Part shown: in pieces, positions 48,598 through 59,001 of the stretch
Numbering within the stretch: position 1 is the stretch's first letter
Layout of the letters: the number at the start of each line of letters is the position of its first letter
Position numbers and translations under genes: made by a program
Notes under the pieces: model-generated
The model's database searches: none
Told to the model about the DNA's origin: nothing
The model's input: only the letters and a program-made list of their open reading frames with translations
From: Methanothermobacter sp.
GTDB lineage: Archaea; Methanobacteriota; Methanobacteria; Methanobacteriales; DSM-23052
Reading direction: 5' to 3'
Length of the DNA stretch: 64,000 nucleotides
NCBI GenBank assembly: GCA_030055615.1
Contig: JASFYN010000001.1
Coordinates: 479,364 to 543,363, forward strand

Positions 48598-49074
48598 ATT
48601 AATGGAACTAGATCACTTGGACTTGTAACATTAATCCTAGGAGTGCTGATATTGATTTTCCCATTGGCATCCATATTTACACTCAGCGTTCTTAGCGGAG
48701 TCGCCATCCTATTTATAGGATTATGGTTGTTCATTCTAGGGGCAAGAACATGGTCAATCAGCAAGGGACCTGGTATACTCTACCTGATACTGGGTATATT
48801 TGGCATAATCCTGGCAATTGCCATTATAGGTAACATCACATTATTCAGTGTTTTAACGGCATTCTGGATTTACCTTGTTGGTATAATCCTGATAATAGCA
48901 GGTATAGCAAGTTTATTTGCTAGGGAGGAGAAGTCAACTAGAATAGCCAGCTTAGCAGTGTGTATAATAGGGGTCATATATCTGGTAGTGGGGACATTCG
49001 CAAGGGATCCTATCTTCCTTGCTTGGTTAATCGGCTTAGCACTTGTCATTGATGGGATAGGGCTTCTCATATAA
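48598..49074 (+). CDS. DUF308/HdeD-like membrane protein, apparently with an ATT start
   Basis: About 158 residues with five to six helices in DUF308-like repeats (VTLILGVLILIFPLA..., LFILGARTW, LGIFGIILAIAI). The family's first helix begins before any ATG/GTG/TTG in frame. Upstream codons in frame reach a stop at 48592-48594; the first usable codon is ATT at 48598, eight bases after GGGGGG. The only nearby ATG (48602) is out of frame and stops after eight codons. A later GTG at 48643 would cut the first helix. It converges with UPF0305, overlapping eight bases. Confidence 0.6.
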   Translation: MNGTRSLGLVTLILGVLILIFPLASIFTLSVLSGVAILFIGLWLFILGARTWSISKGPGILYLILGIFGIILAIAIIGNITLFSVLTAFWIYLVGIILIIAGIASLFAREEKSTRIASLAVCIIGVIYLVVGTFARDPIFLAWLIGLALVIDGIGLLI

Positions 49075-49597
49075 CCTCAGGGTCTTGTACGCTGACGCAG
49101 AACCTGCAAAGAGCACCTGGAGTGTCCATTTGCTTTTCTTTAACAGGACAATAATAAACATTTTTTCTTTTTTTCACCATTAATCCACCTGGAAACCGGG
49201 TCCCAACAGGGTGTATCGGTTCTTCTCTTATGAATGTTGCATATACACTTATTATCCTTGCAATTTTCTGGAAACACTTCTCAGGCTTATCCTTGGCATT
49301 CTTGAGTTGCTCATCAAGAAATTCTATAAATTCAATTAATCTTTTAGTATTTACTGGTCTGTTATATTCTTTTTTATCCTTTTCATTTTTCACATCTCTC
49401 ATCCTATTGAAAAAGGCCTTTGTAAATCTTTTAATAAACTCTTCCCGCTCCCGGGCTGACATATACTTAGTTTCTTCCCTTAGGTAGATTGTCGCATCCA
49501 TTATATCTTTTATTGAAATCTTTGAAGCTTCCTTTTTAAGAATCTTTAAAAGATCTCTTTTGGTCAACTTTTTGGGGATGCTGGTCTTTTCAAGCAT
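49067..49597 (-). CDS. UPF0305/DUF2115 family protein (copy 2)
   Basis: A 176-residue protein of the methanogen UPF0305 family. The C-terminal part has EEPIHPVGTRFPGG, YYCPVKEKQ and CRFC, likely a metal site. It shares the same layout with the adjacent upstream gene, so the two are a tandem duplication. They overlap by eight bases. The function is unknown. Confidence 0.8.
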   Translation of the reverse strand: MLEKTSIPKKLTKRDLLKILKKEASKISIKDIMDATIYLREETKYMSAREREEFIKRFTKAFFNRMRDVKNEKDKKEYNRPVNTKRLIEFIEFLDEQLKNAKDKPEKCFQKIARIISVYATFIREEPIHPVGTRFPGGLMVKKRKNVYYCPVKEKQMDTPGALCRFCVSVQDPEVI

Positions 49598-50078
49598 TTA
49601 AAGCCACCTTGGGGTCTTGGAATGCTACGCACATGTCACATGTTGCATTCTTGTTGTCTTCTTGTTTTTCTTTGACTGGACAGTAAAAAACGCCCTTCTT
49701 TTTCCTTACAATAAAACCTCCAGGAAATGGCGTCCCTATAGGATGAAAAGGCTCCTCTTTTACAAAAGTAAAATAGAGTACAGATATTATAAGAATTTTT
49801 GATGCTTGCATCTCAAATAAACGACGGACGCAGTATATAAATTTTGCAAGATCAATTTTCTCTTCACTATGGAAACTTTTACTTTTAAGATCCATGAGGG
49901 GGTCCATGAAACTTTGCGTATACAATTTTATATACCTTTCTCTTAGAGGCTTGTTAACATAACGACATTCTTGCCTTATAGAACTACAGAATTCTATCAC
50001 TTCATCTATACCAATATCCTTTGCTATTGTCTTGAGAAGTCTAAAAAGCTGTGATTTTGTTAATTTATCTTTTTGCAT
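49590..50078 (-). CDS. UPF0305/DUF2115 family protein (copy 1)
   Basis: About 162 residues from the ATG at 50078, chosen because the frame upstream of it lies inside hel308. EEPFHPIGTPFPGG, FYCPVKEKQ and CDMCVAFQDP match the family and the neighbouring copy. The start overlaps the hel308 stop by 14 bases, so it is coupled to the helicase gene. No clear ribosome site is visible. Confidence 0.78.
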   Translation of the reverse strand: MQKDKLTKSQLFRLLKTIAKDIGIDEVIEFCSSIRQECRYVNKPLRERYIKLYTQSFMDPLMDLKSKSFHSEEKIDLAKFIYCVRRLFEMQASKILIISVLYFTFVKEEPFHPIGTPFPGGFIVRKKKGVFYCPVKEKQEDNKNATCDMCVAFQDPKVALNA

Positions 50079-52128
50079 ATTTTTTAACAGCAGCTGCCAT
50101 TCTGGGGCCAATTCCATCAATTTTCTGCAGTTCATCTTCACTCACGTTCTCTAGGTTATATCCAAATGTTTTCACAAGTCTGCGGGCTCTTATACGGCCT
50201 AGTCTTTTCACCCCTACAACGAGTGGTATTATATCCTCTTTAACGCCATAATATAAGCGTGCCATTAATATGTCAAGTGCATGTGAATGGTCATATACTC
50301 CTGTGACTTCACATATTTCCTTGAAGAATTTTATGAGTTGGGATGCTTCATATGCTGCTCTACGGGTTGAAGCAGCATATACATTAAAGAGGTTTTCGAT
50401 CTCATATTCGCTTCTTTCGTTTATCCATTCTATTAGGGATGCTGCGGTGGCCTCAATGTTGCCCACATCCATGACGAATATACCATGTTCTTGGAGTTTT
50501 TCGCGGACACTATCCTTGCCTTTACTGGTTTTGAATGATATGATTGGCATGTCAGGGGTTTTGCATATTTCATAGATTAGTTTGTATGTGTCGATTTCGT
50601 CCATTTCAGTTGCGAGGTGGCGGAGTTTTATACTTGTTTCAACACTATAATTGGAATTGGCTATGAGGAGTCCGAATGGCGTGGCCCTTAAACCTGAAGG
50701 GGTTGGTTTTATTATCTCGTTTTTGATGAGGAATTTTATTGAAGAGTTTATTTCATGTTCAAGACTATCAGCAAAGATGCTCATGTTGGGATTTTTGGTA
50801 AGCTGGTGGCCATAGAATGTTTGTTTAAAGAATTGGATCAGATCGCTGGGGTTGTCTGATAATCCTGCTGCTACTTGTCCTATTATCTGGTGGTAGACTG
50901 CATCCTTGTTTTCTATGAGTTTTGAGTTGGTGGGTTCTATTTCACCATGTATGTAGTATTCTTCTAGTTGGTATGCTTCTTCTGGGTTTTTTGCTATGAG
51001 ATATGAGTATCCTACTTGGTCGTATTGTGGTCTGCCGGCTCTCCCTGACATTTGTTCATAATCAAATACTGGTATCCATTTGGGTCCTTGTCGGGTCCAT
51101 CTTGTGTAGTCCCTTATGATGACGGTCTGGGATGGTAGGTTAACACCGTACATTAGACTAGGCGTTGCTGTGATCATGTATAGGTTGCCGTTTCTGAATT
51201 CATCTTCTATTATCTCTCTTTGTTTGGTGAATAAGCCTGCGTGGTGGAATGCGACACCTTCCTTTATGCAATTTGCGAGTTTGAGGCAGGTGAATGTTGG
51301 TGGTGATCCGCTTTTTTTTGGGATTTCAAGTATTTTATCAGCGACTTCGTTAAATATTTCTTTGGCCTCTTTGGGGATGCTTTTTTGTATTTTTTGGGAT
51401 ACGAATGTTGCTAGGGCTTCTGTGAATCTTCTTGTTGATACGAATACGAGGATTTGGTTTTCGTCTTTGATTGCTTCTTGTAATATCTTAACTATGGCTT
51501 CGTTTTTTTCTCGGGCATTTAACATGTCGAGAGTTAGGACTTCCTTGTAGAGTGGGACTGGGCGATAATCATGTTGTATCACCTTCGCATTTAACCATGC
51601 TGCTATCTCCTCGAGGTTGCTGAGGGTTGCTGAGAGTGCTATTATCCTTATTCTAGGATTTAAGGACATTAGCCGGGTGATTGCACATTCTATTGTGGGT
51701 CCTCGTGTATATTCTCCTATCATATGGAATTCGTCTATTATTAGTAGGTCTATCTCGTTTATCGTGTTCCATGAGAAGCGTGTTAGTATGTCGAATGATT
51801 CAAACACCATGACTGCAAGGTCTGAAGATCTCGGGTCTTTACCCACGGTGATGCCGTGCTTTTCAAGTTTTTTGAATTCTTTAATTTTCTCGTTTTGGAT
51901 GGATATGAGTGGGACCGTGTAGATGACTTTTCCACCTTCTAGTATTGTTTTTATAGCGGCCATGAGGCCTAGTAGTGTTTTTCCGCTTGCTGTTGGTATT
52001 GCTAGTATATAATTGTGTTGGTTTTCGAGGTAGCCTTGTTTGATTGCTGCCTTTTGTGCAGGGTTTAGTTTTTCTATGGATGGGTAACAGTCTTTTATTA
52101 TTTCCATAATGGCCTTTTTGGTGTTCAT
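50065..52128 (-). CDS. hel308: Hel308/Hjm superfamily 2 DNA helicase
   Basis: A 687-residue helicase. IPTASGKTLLGL is motif I, IDEFHMIG motif II, ALSATLSN motif III, and QMSGRAGRPQYDQ motif VI. A ratchet domain follows, and a C-terminal helix-hairpin-helix (KIDGIGPRMAAAVKKYA) ends the protein. It remodels stalled replication forks in archaea. The start overlaps the moaC stop by ATGA. Confidence 0.95.
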   Translation of the reverse strand: MNTKKAIMEIIKDCYPSIEKLNPAQKAAIKQGYLENQHNYILAIPTASGKTLLGLMAAIKTILEGGKVIYTVPLISIQNEKIKEFKKLEKHGITVGKDPRSSDLAVMVFESFDILTRFSWNTINEIDLLIIDEFHMIGEYTRGPTIECAITRLMSLNPRIRIIALSATLSNLEEIAAWLNAKVIQHDYRPVPLYKEVLTLDMLNAREKNEAIVKILQEAIKDENQILVFVSTRRFTEALATFVSQKIQKSIPKEAKEIFNEVADKILEIPKKSGSPPTFTCLKLANCIKEGVAFHHAGLFTKQREIIEDEFRNGNLYMITATPSLMYGVNLPSQTVIIRDYTRWTRQGPKWIPVFDYEQMSGRAGRPQYDQVGYSYLIAKNPEEAYQLEEYYIHGEIEPTNSKLIENKDAVYHQIIGQVAAGLSDNPSDLIQFFKQTFYGHQLTKNPNMSIFADSLEHEINSSIKFLIKNEIIKPTPSGLRATPFGLLIANSNYSVETSIKLRHLATEMDEIDTYKLIYEICKTPDMPIISFKTSKGKDSVREKLQEHGIFVMDVGNIEATAASLIEWINERSEYEIENLFNVYAASTRRAAYEASQLIKFFKEICEVTGVYDHSHALDILMARLYYGVKEDIIPLVVGVKRLGRIRARRLVKTFGYNLENVSEDELQKIDGIGPRMAAAVKKYAKR

Positions 52129-52595
52129 TTTTGTTCACTTTTCTTTTTTTCCACTACTTTTATATTTGATATCCTTGTATGTGGGTATTGACCTTTTTCG
52201 TCTTTTTCGAGGCTTTTTACCATATCCCATATTGTTAGAAGTGCTACGCTCACTCCTGTGAGGGCTTCCATTTCCACTCCGGTTTTGCCGTTGCATTTTA
52301 CTGTTACCTTCACGGTTATTTTGTCGTCTAGGATTTTGAATTTCAATTTTGTGCTTGTTATGGGTAGTGGATGACATAATGGTATTATGTTCCATGTGTT
52401 TTTGATGGCGTTTATAGCAGCTATCTGGGCTGTTGCGAGCACGTTACCCTTTTCTATCCTCTTTTCTTTGATTAATTTTATCGTGTCTTCTTTGAGGCGT
52501 ATTTCTCCTTCTGCAGTGGCTGTTCTTCTGGTTATGGGTTTGGAGGTCACGTCAACCATGTGGATGGATTCTTCATGCGTATGGGTTAATTTCAT
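52125..52595 (-). CDS. moaC: Cyclic pyranopterin monophosphate synthase
   Basis: About 156 residues from the ATG at 52595; a GTG three codons earlier is also possible. MVDVTSKPITRRTATAEG, AIKNTWNIIPLCHP, and GVEMEALTGVSVALLTIWDM are the MoaC signatures. It makes cPMP in molybdopterin synthesis, needed for the tungsten/molybdenum formylmethanofuran dehydrogenases. It is coupled to hel308 with a four-base overlap, without obvious common function. Confidence 0.94.
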   Translation of the reverse strand: MKLTHTHEESIHMVDVTSKPITRRTATAEGEIRLKEDTIKLIKEKRIEKGNVLATAQIAAINAIKNTWNIIPLCHPLPITSTKLKFKILDDKITVKVTVKCNGKTGVEMEALTGVSVALLTIWDMVKSLEKDEKGQYPHTRISNIKVVEKKKSEQK

Positions 52596-52603
52596 TATGA
52601 TCA

Positions 52604-53665
52604 CTAGTATGGGGTTTTTATGGTTGAAAATTTAGCAGCCTTTTTTAATCCATTTTTTCCTAGGCGTTTTCTCCCTTTTTCATCTGAAAGTAGTTTGTCT
52701 ATTGCATCTGCTAGTTCTTTGGGGTTTTTGGGTTCTATGAGGATCCCCACACTTTCGTCCACTATTTCGGGTATGCCTCCAACTTTTGTGGCTATTATTG
52801 GTTTGGCCATTGCCATGGCTTCTAATAATACTATGGGGATTCCTTCAGAGACTGATGGTAGGACTATTATGTCTGCGGCGGCCATTATGTTATTTATATC
52901 TGTTCTGGGTCCTGTGAATATAACATCTTTGATGTTCTCTTTTTCGACTATATTTTTTAGTTTTTCTAACAGGGGTCCTCCACCTACTATCACTAACTTT
53001 GAGTCTCTTTTTAGGAGTTTTTTTGCTTTTAGTAGGTATTCAACACCTTTTTGTGGCACTAGATTACCTACGAATAGTATGATTGGTTTTTTTGTCCCTA
53101 TTTCTTCTCTGAATGAGGTTTTAATTTGAGGGTTGAATATCTTTGTATCTACCATGTTATAAGTGACGATTATCTTCTTTTGGGGTATTCCTAGTTCCAT
53201 GACTTTTTCAGCTAATTTTTTGCTTATAACAAGGACCTTTGAGGCTTTTTTGAGTATTAGTTTGATGATTGGTCTTAGTATGCTTTTGGAGGATAATATG
53301 AGGGCGTCTGATCCATGTACGGTTACGTAGTATGGTTTTTTTGTTATGATGGATCCTATTAGTGCTATGAGGCCTGGGGGGATTATATAGTGGGCGTGTA
53401 TAATGTCGATGTTTTCTTTTCTGATTATTTTGATTAGTTTCTGTGTGGCTGTGAGTGTGAATATTAGCCCTCTTAGGCCTTTTATGTTTATTGTTGGGGC
53501 GGATGAGACTTTTATATTGTTTTTGTCCTCTATTTTTTCATGTGGGTATGTTAGGACGTTTATGTGGTATCCTTTTTCTTTTAGTTGTTTTGCTAGGTTG
53601 TAGGTGTGTGATGCTACTCCTCCGAGGTGTGGTGGGAATTTACCTATCATGATGACCTTTTTCAA
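52604..53665 (-). CDS. Glycosyltransferase family 4 (GT-B)
   Basis: A 353-residue GT-B enzyme. GKFPPHLGGVASHTYNLA lies at the N-terminus, HGSDALIL in the middle, and the donor-site pattern PSVSEGIPIVLLEAMAMAKPI near residue 275. It transfers an activated sugar to an unknown acceptor, perhaps for surface glycans. The start is TTG, but GGAGGA seven bases upstream makes it strong. It ends near the start of moaC. Confidence 0.88.
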   Translation of the reverse strand: MKKVIMIGKFPPHLGGVASHTYNLAKQLKEKGYHINVLTYPHEKIEDKNNIKVSSAPTINIKGLRGLIFTLTATQKLIKIIRKENIDIIHAHYIIPPGLIALIGSIITKKPYYVTVHGSDALILSSKSILRPIIKLILKKASKVLVISKKLAEKVMELGIPQKKIIVTYNMVDTKIFNPQIKTSFREEIGTKKPIILFVGNLVPQKGVEYLLKAKKLLKRDSKLVIVGGGPLLEKLKNIVEKENIKDVIFTGPRTDINNIMAAADIIVLPSVSEGIPIVLLEAMAMAKPIIATKVGGIPEIVDESVGILIEPKNPKELADAIDKLLSDEKGRKRLGKNGLKKAAKFSTIKTPY

Positions 53666-53676
53666 TGGACTTCCTC

Positions 53677-54768
53677 CTAGTTGAAGGTGTGATTTGGTTT
53701 TGTTTTAAAATTGGTGTTGAGTATTCTGCCCTTTAGGTTGAAGATTAGCACATCGAAATCCATAGGGTAGTTTTCTTTGCATTTTTTTCGTATTGATGAT
53801 GCTATGCTATCGAATACTGGTTGTGTTAGTCCTGCTTCGTCTAATTCGGTTATCATTCTTTCTACTGTCCTTTTATTGAAAATTTTGACTAAAAGGCGTC
53901 TTGGGGCGCCGTTTAGTGCTGCATGGGCTGTTATTATTTCACGTCTTCCATCCGCCACACTGTTTTTTGTGTTGAATATCCCGGCGCTTATTTTTATGAG
54001 TTTACCTGCATGGCCTAGGAGTATGATCTTTTTAAAGCGTTTTTTAGCGGCTATTTTTAGCATGTATCCTGGGAAGTTGCCCATTTGTATTATTCTGTCT
54101 TCTTCAATGTTTTTGAAGTATTTTTTAGCTATTTTTTCTCCTATGTTACCTGGTACGAATACTATTTCCTTCCATCCTCTAGAGGCTGCTATGTTTATTT
54201 GGCATGCTAATGACTTTTTATATGCTTTTGAGGACATTGGACGTGCGATACCTGTTGTTCCAAGTATTGATATGCCCTCTTCTATTCCTAATCTGGGATT
54301 CATTGTTTTTTTAGCGATTTTCTTTCCCTTTGGTACTGATATTTTTACGGTAGCCCCTTCTCCTGGGGATAAGTATTTTTTTATATTTTCTTTTATCATC
54401 TTTTTTGGGGTGGGGTTAATTGCAGGTTCTCCAGGGGGGACTGGGAGTCCTGGTTTTGTCACTTTACCTACGCCCTCACCCCCTTTGATGGTAATCTTTG
54501 AGGAGTTATTTAATTGGACTGTTGCGATTATATCTATGTTCACTGTTACATCAGGGTCATTGTATGGTTTTTTTATGACTGATGCTCTTGCTTTATTCTC
54601 TGAAAGTTTTTCCACGCTTTTAATGTCTACTTTTAATTTGCCGTAGGGAGCGTCTACAGTAACCTTTTTGATATTGTTTTCGCCTTTTAAATGTAAAATA
54701 GAAGCAACTGCCGCTGCTGTGGCGGCAGTGCCTGTTGTTATACTGAAATTTTGGCTCTTTTTATTCAT
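53677..54768 (-). CDS. cbiD: Cobalt-precorrin-5B C1-methyltransferase
   Basis: A 363-residue Cbi[16 protein letters not shown] starts the protein. [30 protein letters not shown] is characteristic, and [12 protein letters not shown] and [20 protein letters not shown] follow. It methylates C1 in anaerobic cobamide synthesis, needed for methyl-H4MPT:CoM methyltransferase. No clear ribosome site stands before the ATG at 54768. Other cbi genes are not in the window. Confidence 0.94.
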   Translation of the reverse strand: MNKKSQNFSITTGTAATAAAVASILHLKGENNIKKVTVDAPYGKLKVDIKSVEKLSENKARASVIKKPYNDPDVTVNIDIIATVQLNNSSKITIKGGEGVGKVTKPGLPVPPGEPAINPTPKKMIKENIKKYLSPGEGATVKISVPKGKKIAKKTMNPRLGIEEGISILGTTGIARPMSSKAYKKSLACQINIAASRGWKEIVFVPGNIGEKIAKKYFKNIEEDRIIQMGNFPGYMLKIAAKKRFKKIILLGHAGKLIKISAGIFNTKNSVADGRREIITAHAALNGAPRRLLVKIFNKRTVERMITELDEAGLTQPVFDSIASSIRKKCKENYPMDFDVLIFNLKGRILNTNFKTKPNHTFN

Positions 54769-54775
54769 TAAAATC

Positions 54776-55045
54776 TTAAAAAGAAGATTCTTCCAATTCT
54801 TCCTTTATGGCTTCTATAAGCTCCTCTTTACTAGGAGCTCCTATAAATTTCAGGATACCATTCATGGCTATCGCTGGCACGGCCATTAAACCATATTCAA
54901 TTGCTCTTTCTCTGTCAACCATCACATCTATTTGTTCAACTTCTATGGCATCACCAAATTCTTTTTTAGCCTCTTCAACCACTTCTAGTGCCATTGGACA
55001 ATATGGGCATGTGGGTGATGTGAACACTTCAATCTTGACTACCAT
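54776..55045 (-). CDS. Small thioredoxin/glutaredoxin-like protein
   Basis: About 89 residues from the ATG at 55045, which has GGAGG nine bases upstream. The redox motif is CPYC near residue 13, with the cis-proline in VPAIAMNG near residue 58. It matches the short Mth807-type thioredoxin of methanogens, which reduces disulfides in the cytoplasm. It ends eight bases before cbiD starts. Confidence 0.9.
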   Translation of the reverse strand: MVVKIEVFTSPTCPYCPMALEVVEEAKKEFGDAIEVEQIDVMVDRERAIEYGLMAVPAIAMNGILKFIGAPSKEELIEAIKEELEESSF

Positions 55046-55507
55046 AAATATTAACCTCCATTTATCCTTTTTAAATTCTTGTTTCAATAAATACTTATCC
55101 CTTCAATAAGAGGATGCGACTATCAATCGCCATCAAAAAAAGTAAAAGGGTTATCATCCTCAAATGAACACAAGCGAATCCTATACACTAAAACGACAAA
55201 TTTTCATCCTCATAAGTTAAGCGTTCCAACAAAAGGGCCTATTGATTTTAAAAAATAGGATTTTAAAAGCCCAACAATACAACAGTGATAATATAACTTA
55301 ATAATCCCATAAGAATGAAAGAATCTGGAGTTTTCGGATGTTCATTAAAACTTTCGGGAAAAAATCCCACCCCAGATAATCTTTTTGAGCATTTTTCAAA
55401 GTTTAGAAAAAGCCTCCACTTACGGAGGTTGAAAAAATTTCATTCTTCTTAAAAAATATTATATAATATGAATAATAATGATAAATATTAGGGGGTGGAA
55501 TGGTATA
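55046..55507. other. Gene-free gap with hairpins and short repeats
   Basis: About 460 bases without a convincing gene. CCTATT (55238-55243) pairs with AATAGG (55254-55259), flanked by GGG/CCC and two copies of GATTTTAAAA. AGCCTCC (55411-55417) pairs with GGAGGTT (55424-55430), one G-T pair. TCATCCTCA occurs at 55154 and 55204. AT-rich TATATAATA near 55455 is the likely promoter of the shikimate kinase gene. A small RNA is possible but unproven. Confidence 0.35.
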
Positions 55508-56368
55508 GTGAAAATAAAAGTTCGTTCACCCGGTTCGGCCACTATAATCAATGCTATCGCAACCGGTAAGGGTTCGGCCTTCGCTATCCAGCGCCATGTA
55601 ACAGCAGAAGTTGAACTCATACCGGAAGGAATAAAATGTGTCTGTGAGGAGGACATCGACACGACCTTAATGAGAACATGCGCAAAATTAGTCCTTGAAA
55701 AATATAATATAACCAGCACCGGGTTAAAGATTAAAACCACATCTAACTTACCAGTAGCGTCAGGACTTTCAAGTAGCAGCGCAACCTCAAACGCAATAGT
55801 AATGGCCGCATCCAAGCTCATAGCAGAAGAATTTAGCCTAGAACCCCTTAAAAGATGGGAGATTCTCAATTTGGCTATTGATGCTTCCTTAAAAGCTGGG
55901 GTCACAATCACAGGAGCATTTGATGATGCCAGCGCTTCATTCTATGGTGGATTCACAATAACAGATAACCTTGAAAGGAAGATAATCAAAAGGGGACTCA
56001 TGGAAAATCAAAAGATATTAATATATATGCCAAAGAGAAAATCCTTAACTGCAGAATCCAATGTTAAAAGGATGAAGATACTCGCACCCCTAGTAGAGAT
56101 AGCTTTTAAAAAGGCCCTAGAAGGCGACCTATACAGGGCATTGACCTTAAATGGTATAATATACTGTGCAACACTAGGATTCAACCCAGAAGTTGCAGTG
56201 GACGCCCTAGAAGCGGGTGCGATCGCAGCAGGCTTATCAGGGACAGGACCAGCATTTGTCAGCATAACAAGAGAAGAAAAACAGGATGATATCATAGATG
56301 CATGGAGCTCCTATCCTGGGGATATAATCATAACAAGTGTTGACAACCAGGGCACACAGTTTAGGTGA
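55508..56368 (+). CDS. aroK: Archaeal shikimate kinase (GHMP family)
   Basis: About 286 residues from the GTG at 55508; the ATG before it in the window is out of frame, and GGGGGTGG lies upstream. [23 protein letters not shown] and the phosphate loop [18 protein letters not shown] show the GHMP fold; [14 protein letters not shown] is the third motif. This replaces bacterial AroK in archaea for aromatic amino acid synthesis. The next gene, chorismate mutase, acts in the same pathway. Confidence 0.93.
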   Translation: MKIKVRSPGSATIINAIATGKGSAFAIQRHVTAEVELIPEGIKCVCEEDIDTTLMRTCAKLVLEKYNITSTGLKIKTTSNLPVASGLSSSSATSNAIVMAASKLIAEEFSLEPLKRWEILNLAIDASLKAGVTITGAFDDASASFYGGFTITDNLERKIIKRGLMENQKILIYMPKRKSLTAESNVKRMKILAPLVEIAFKKALEGDLYRALTLNGIIYCATLGFNPEVAVDALEAGAIAAGLSGTGPAFVSITREEKQDDIIDAWSSYPGDIIITSVDNQGTQFR

Positions 56369-56374
56369 TCTCCA

Positions 56375-56671
56375 ATGAGAAAATCAGAGGCCAGACAACT
56401 TTTAAAAAAATCCAGAGAAAAAATAGACCTTATAGACGAAAAAATATTAGAACTCATTTCTGAGAGAACCTCTTTGGCAAGGAATATAATAAAAGCAAAG
56501 ATGGCTTTGAACATGGACATCTGGGATCCTGAAAGAGAAAAACAAATCGAAGAAAAGACGAGGAAAATCGCCAAAGAAAACAAAATCGATGAAGACAAAC
56601 TTATAAAAATCATGAGAATACTCACAGAATTAAACAAAATGGAACAAGAACAAATACTCAGGAGGAAATAG
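56375..56671 (+). CDS. Chorismate mutase (AroQ type)
   Basis: A 98-residue all-helical protein. [25 protein letters not shown] carries the Arg and Lys residues that bind chorismate, and [18 protein letters not shown] the next set. It converts chorismate to prephenate as a stand-alone domain. It follows shikimate kinase by six bases and precedes rpS17e by two. Confidence 0.92.
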   Translation: MRKSEARQLLKKSREKIDLIDEKILELISERTSLARNIIKAKMALNMDIWDPEREKQIEEKTRKIAKENKIDEDKLIKIMRILTELNKMEQEQILRRK

Positions 56672-56673
56672 GC

Positions 56674-56865
56674 ATGGGGAATATTAGAACAGCATTCGTT
56701 AAAAGGATAGCTAAAGAATTAATAGAAAAGAATCCTGGGAAATTCACAGTGGATTTTGAAGAGAACAAGAAGTTAGTCGAGAAATTCTCAACAGTAAACA
56801 CAAAACACCTCAGAAACAAGATAGCAGGTTACATAACACGACTCATGAGGCAACAGTCACAATAA
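56674..56865 (+). CDS. rps17e: 30S ribosomal protein S17e
   Basis: A 63-residue archaeal S17e: [24 protein letters not shown], then the [26 protein letters not shown] end. AGGAGG lies upstream of the ATG inside the end of the chorismate mutase gene. It sits between aromatic and aspartate-pathway genes, a common archaeal arrangement. Confidence 0.96.
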   Translation: MGNIRTAFVKRIAKELIEKNPGKFTVDFEENKKLVEKFSTVNTKHLRNKIAGYITRLMRQQSQ

Positions 56866-56878
56866 GAGGGGTAGGTTA

Positions 56879-58099
56879 ATGTCACTTATAATCGCAAAAT
56901 TTGGGGGCACATCAATAGGGAATGGTAAAAGGATAAGGAAAGCGGCCCAATCAGTAGTGAAAGAATACATGAAAGGAAACAAGATAGTAGTAGTAGTATC
57001 AGCCATTAACCGAACAACAGACGAACTTTTAGAGATCGTGGAAGAAGCCACAAACAATACCATCACAGAAAAACAACTAGCTGAAGTAGTTTCTATGGGT
57101 GAAATGACCAGTGCAAGGATATTTTCTTCAGCCCTCGAATCCCTTGGTGTGAAATCCGAATACATAGACCCATACAAGAGCGAATGGCCAATAATAACAG
57201 ACAGCAACCTCCTAGATGCTAAGGTAGATCTTAAAACAACAATAAAAAAATCCAAGATACTCTTAAAGCTCCTAGACCAGGGTATTATACCAGTTGTTTG
57301 CGGATTCTTGGGAAGAGATAAACATGGTTATATCACCACCCTTGGCAGAGGGGGGAGCGACATCACAGCATTTCTACTTGGACGTTGCCTAAATGCAGAT
57401 GAGGTTATAATAGTCACAGATGTTGGAGGGGTCATGTCAACTGACCCAAACAAACTCCAAGAAGCTAAAAAGTTAGATAAAATCTCGGTAGAGGAGATGA
57501 GGGACCTGGCCACCCACGGAGCCCAAGTACTCCACCCACACGCCTTGAAATATAAATTACCTGAGATAAAGGCTAAAATAATAGGATTTGAGCATGGAGA
57601 TCTTTCAGCGCCTGGAACAGAGATCATAGGCCCGTCAAAAGAAGAGCAACTGAAGACTGTAACATTTAATTCAGAACCATTAGCCGTGCTCGCAGTAGTG
57701 GGAGAGGAAATTCTCAACAAGCCAGGCATACTTGCCAAATTAACATCCACCCTATCTAAAAAAAATATTAATATTATAGGCGTGTCCACTGGAAAAAATT
57801 CCATCACATTATTCATCAAGAAAGAAGATGCACAAGAAGCCCACAAACTCTTACATGATGTTGTAGTTGAAGACGAAAACCTAAGTTCCCTATCCCTTGG
57901 CAGAGATATTGCAATGATCACAATTTCAAGCCCAGAATTTATAGATACGCCAGGGATAATCTCAGAGATCACAGAACCATTAAGGGAACATAATTTGAAT
58001 ATTGTTGAAATCTCATCATCACAAACCTCTGTGGTGATATTTGTTGATTGGGATGATGGGAAAAAAGCTTATGAACTCGTAAGGGGTGTTTTAAAATGA
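56879..58099 (+). CDS. lysC: Aspartate kinase
   Basis: A 406-residue aspartokinase. [13 protein letters not shown] binds phosphate, [13 protein letters not shown] lies in the middle, and two ACT domains cover about residues 265-405. It makes aspartyl phosphate for lysine, methionine/homocysteine and threonine, and the ACT pair allows feedback. It overlaps dapA by four bases and starts a four-gene operon. Confidence 0.94.
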   Translation: MSLIIAKFGGTSIGNGKRIRKAAQSVVKEYMKGNKIVVVVSAINRTTDELLEIVEEATNNTITEKQLAEVVSMGEMTSARIFSSALESLGVKSEYIDPYKSEWPIITDSNLLDAKVDLKTTIKKSKILLKLLDQGIIPVVCGFLGRDKHGYITTLGRGGSDITAFLLGRCLNADEVIIVTDVGGVMSTDPNKLQEAKKLDKISVEEMRDLATHGAQVLHPHALKYKLPEIKAKIIGFEHGDLSAPGTEIIGPSKEEQLKTVTFNSEPLAVLAVVGEEILNKPGILAKLTSTLSKKNINIIGVSTGKNSITLFIKKEDAQEAHKLLHDVVVEDENLSSLSLGRDIAMITISSPEFIDTPGIISEITEPLREHNLNIVEISSSQTSVVIFVDWDDGKKAYELVRGVLK

Positions 58100-58989
58100 A
58101 AATAGAAGGAACGATCGTAGCCATGATAACCCCGTTCACTCCAGATGATGAAGTGGACGAGGATGGGCTACGAGAAAACATAAACTATCTGATAGAGAAT
58201 GGGGTTGATGGTCTCCTAATCGCGGGGACCACAGGCGAATCAGCCACCATAACCCACGAAGAACAAAGGAGGATGATAGACCTCCTAGTTGAAGAAGTCG
58301 ATGGTAGGGTAACCACCATCGCAGGAGCCGGCAGCAACTCCACAAAGGAAGCCCTTGGGCTTGTAAAACACGCCGATGCAGCGGGAGCCGATGCTGCGCT
58401 CGTCATAACGCCATACTATAACAGACCGCAACCACACGGCCTACTAGAACATTACAAAATACTTAGCGACGCGGCAGAGATACCCTTGATAATCTATAAT
58501 GTACCCTCAAGGACAGGGACAGATATCGATGTTGACACTGTTCTAAAATTGGCAGAGGAGGATAATATAATAGGACTTAAAGAGGCCAGCCCAGACCTTG
58601 ACAAGGTATCCCAGTTGATGAAAAAACTCATGGAGAGGGGTCTTGACGATGAATTTGTCATACTATCTGGTAACGATAATCTCACACTCCCAATGATACC
58701 ATTAGGGGCTAAAGGTGTTATATCAGTTGTTGCAAATGTTGACCCTGCCAGGATGTCAAGGATGGTTAATGAGGCTCTTTCAGGGGACTTTGAATCTGCG
58801 ATGAAAACCCACTATGAATTATATGATCTTATGAAAGGCTTGTTCATTGAAACCAACCCTGTACCTGCTAAGGAAGCATTAAATATGATGGGCAAACCCG
58901 CTGGCCATGTGCGACCACCACTAGGTCAACTCAAAGAAGAAAACAGGGCAAAACTCAGGAGGATACTAGAGGATCTCTCATTACTTTAA
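58096..58989 (+). CDS. dapA: 4-hydroxy-tetrahydrodipicolinate synthase
   Basis: A 297-residue TIM barrel. [14 protein letters not shown] near residue 43, [11 protein letters not shown] with the conserved Tyr near 133, and IIGLKEAS with the Schiff-base Lys near 161 mark DapA. It joins pyruvate and aspartate semialdehyde in the lysine/diaminopimelate branch. It is coupled by ATGA to the aspartate kinase gene. Confidence 0.94.
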   Translation: MKIEGTIVAMITPFTPDDEVDEDGLRENINYLIENGVDGLLIAGTTGESATITHEEQRRMIDLLVEEVDGRVTTIAGAGSNSTKEALGLVKHADAAGADAALVITPYYNRPQPHGLLEHYKILSDAAEIPLIIYNVPSRTGTDIDVDTVLKLAEEDNIIGLKEASPDLDKVSQLMKKLMERGLDDEFVILSGNDNLTLPMIPLGAKGVISVVANVDPARMSRMVNEALSGDFESAMKTHYELYDLMKGLFIETNPVPAKEALNMMGKPAGHVRPPLGQLKEENRAKLRRILEDLSLL

Positions 58990-59001
58990 AGGTGAGATAA
59001 C

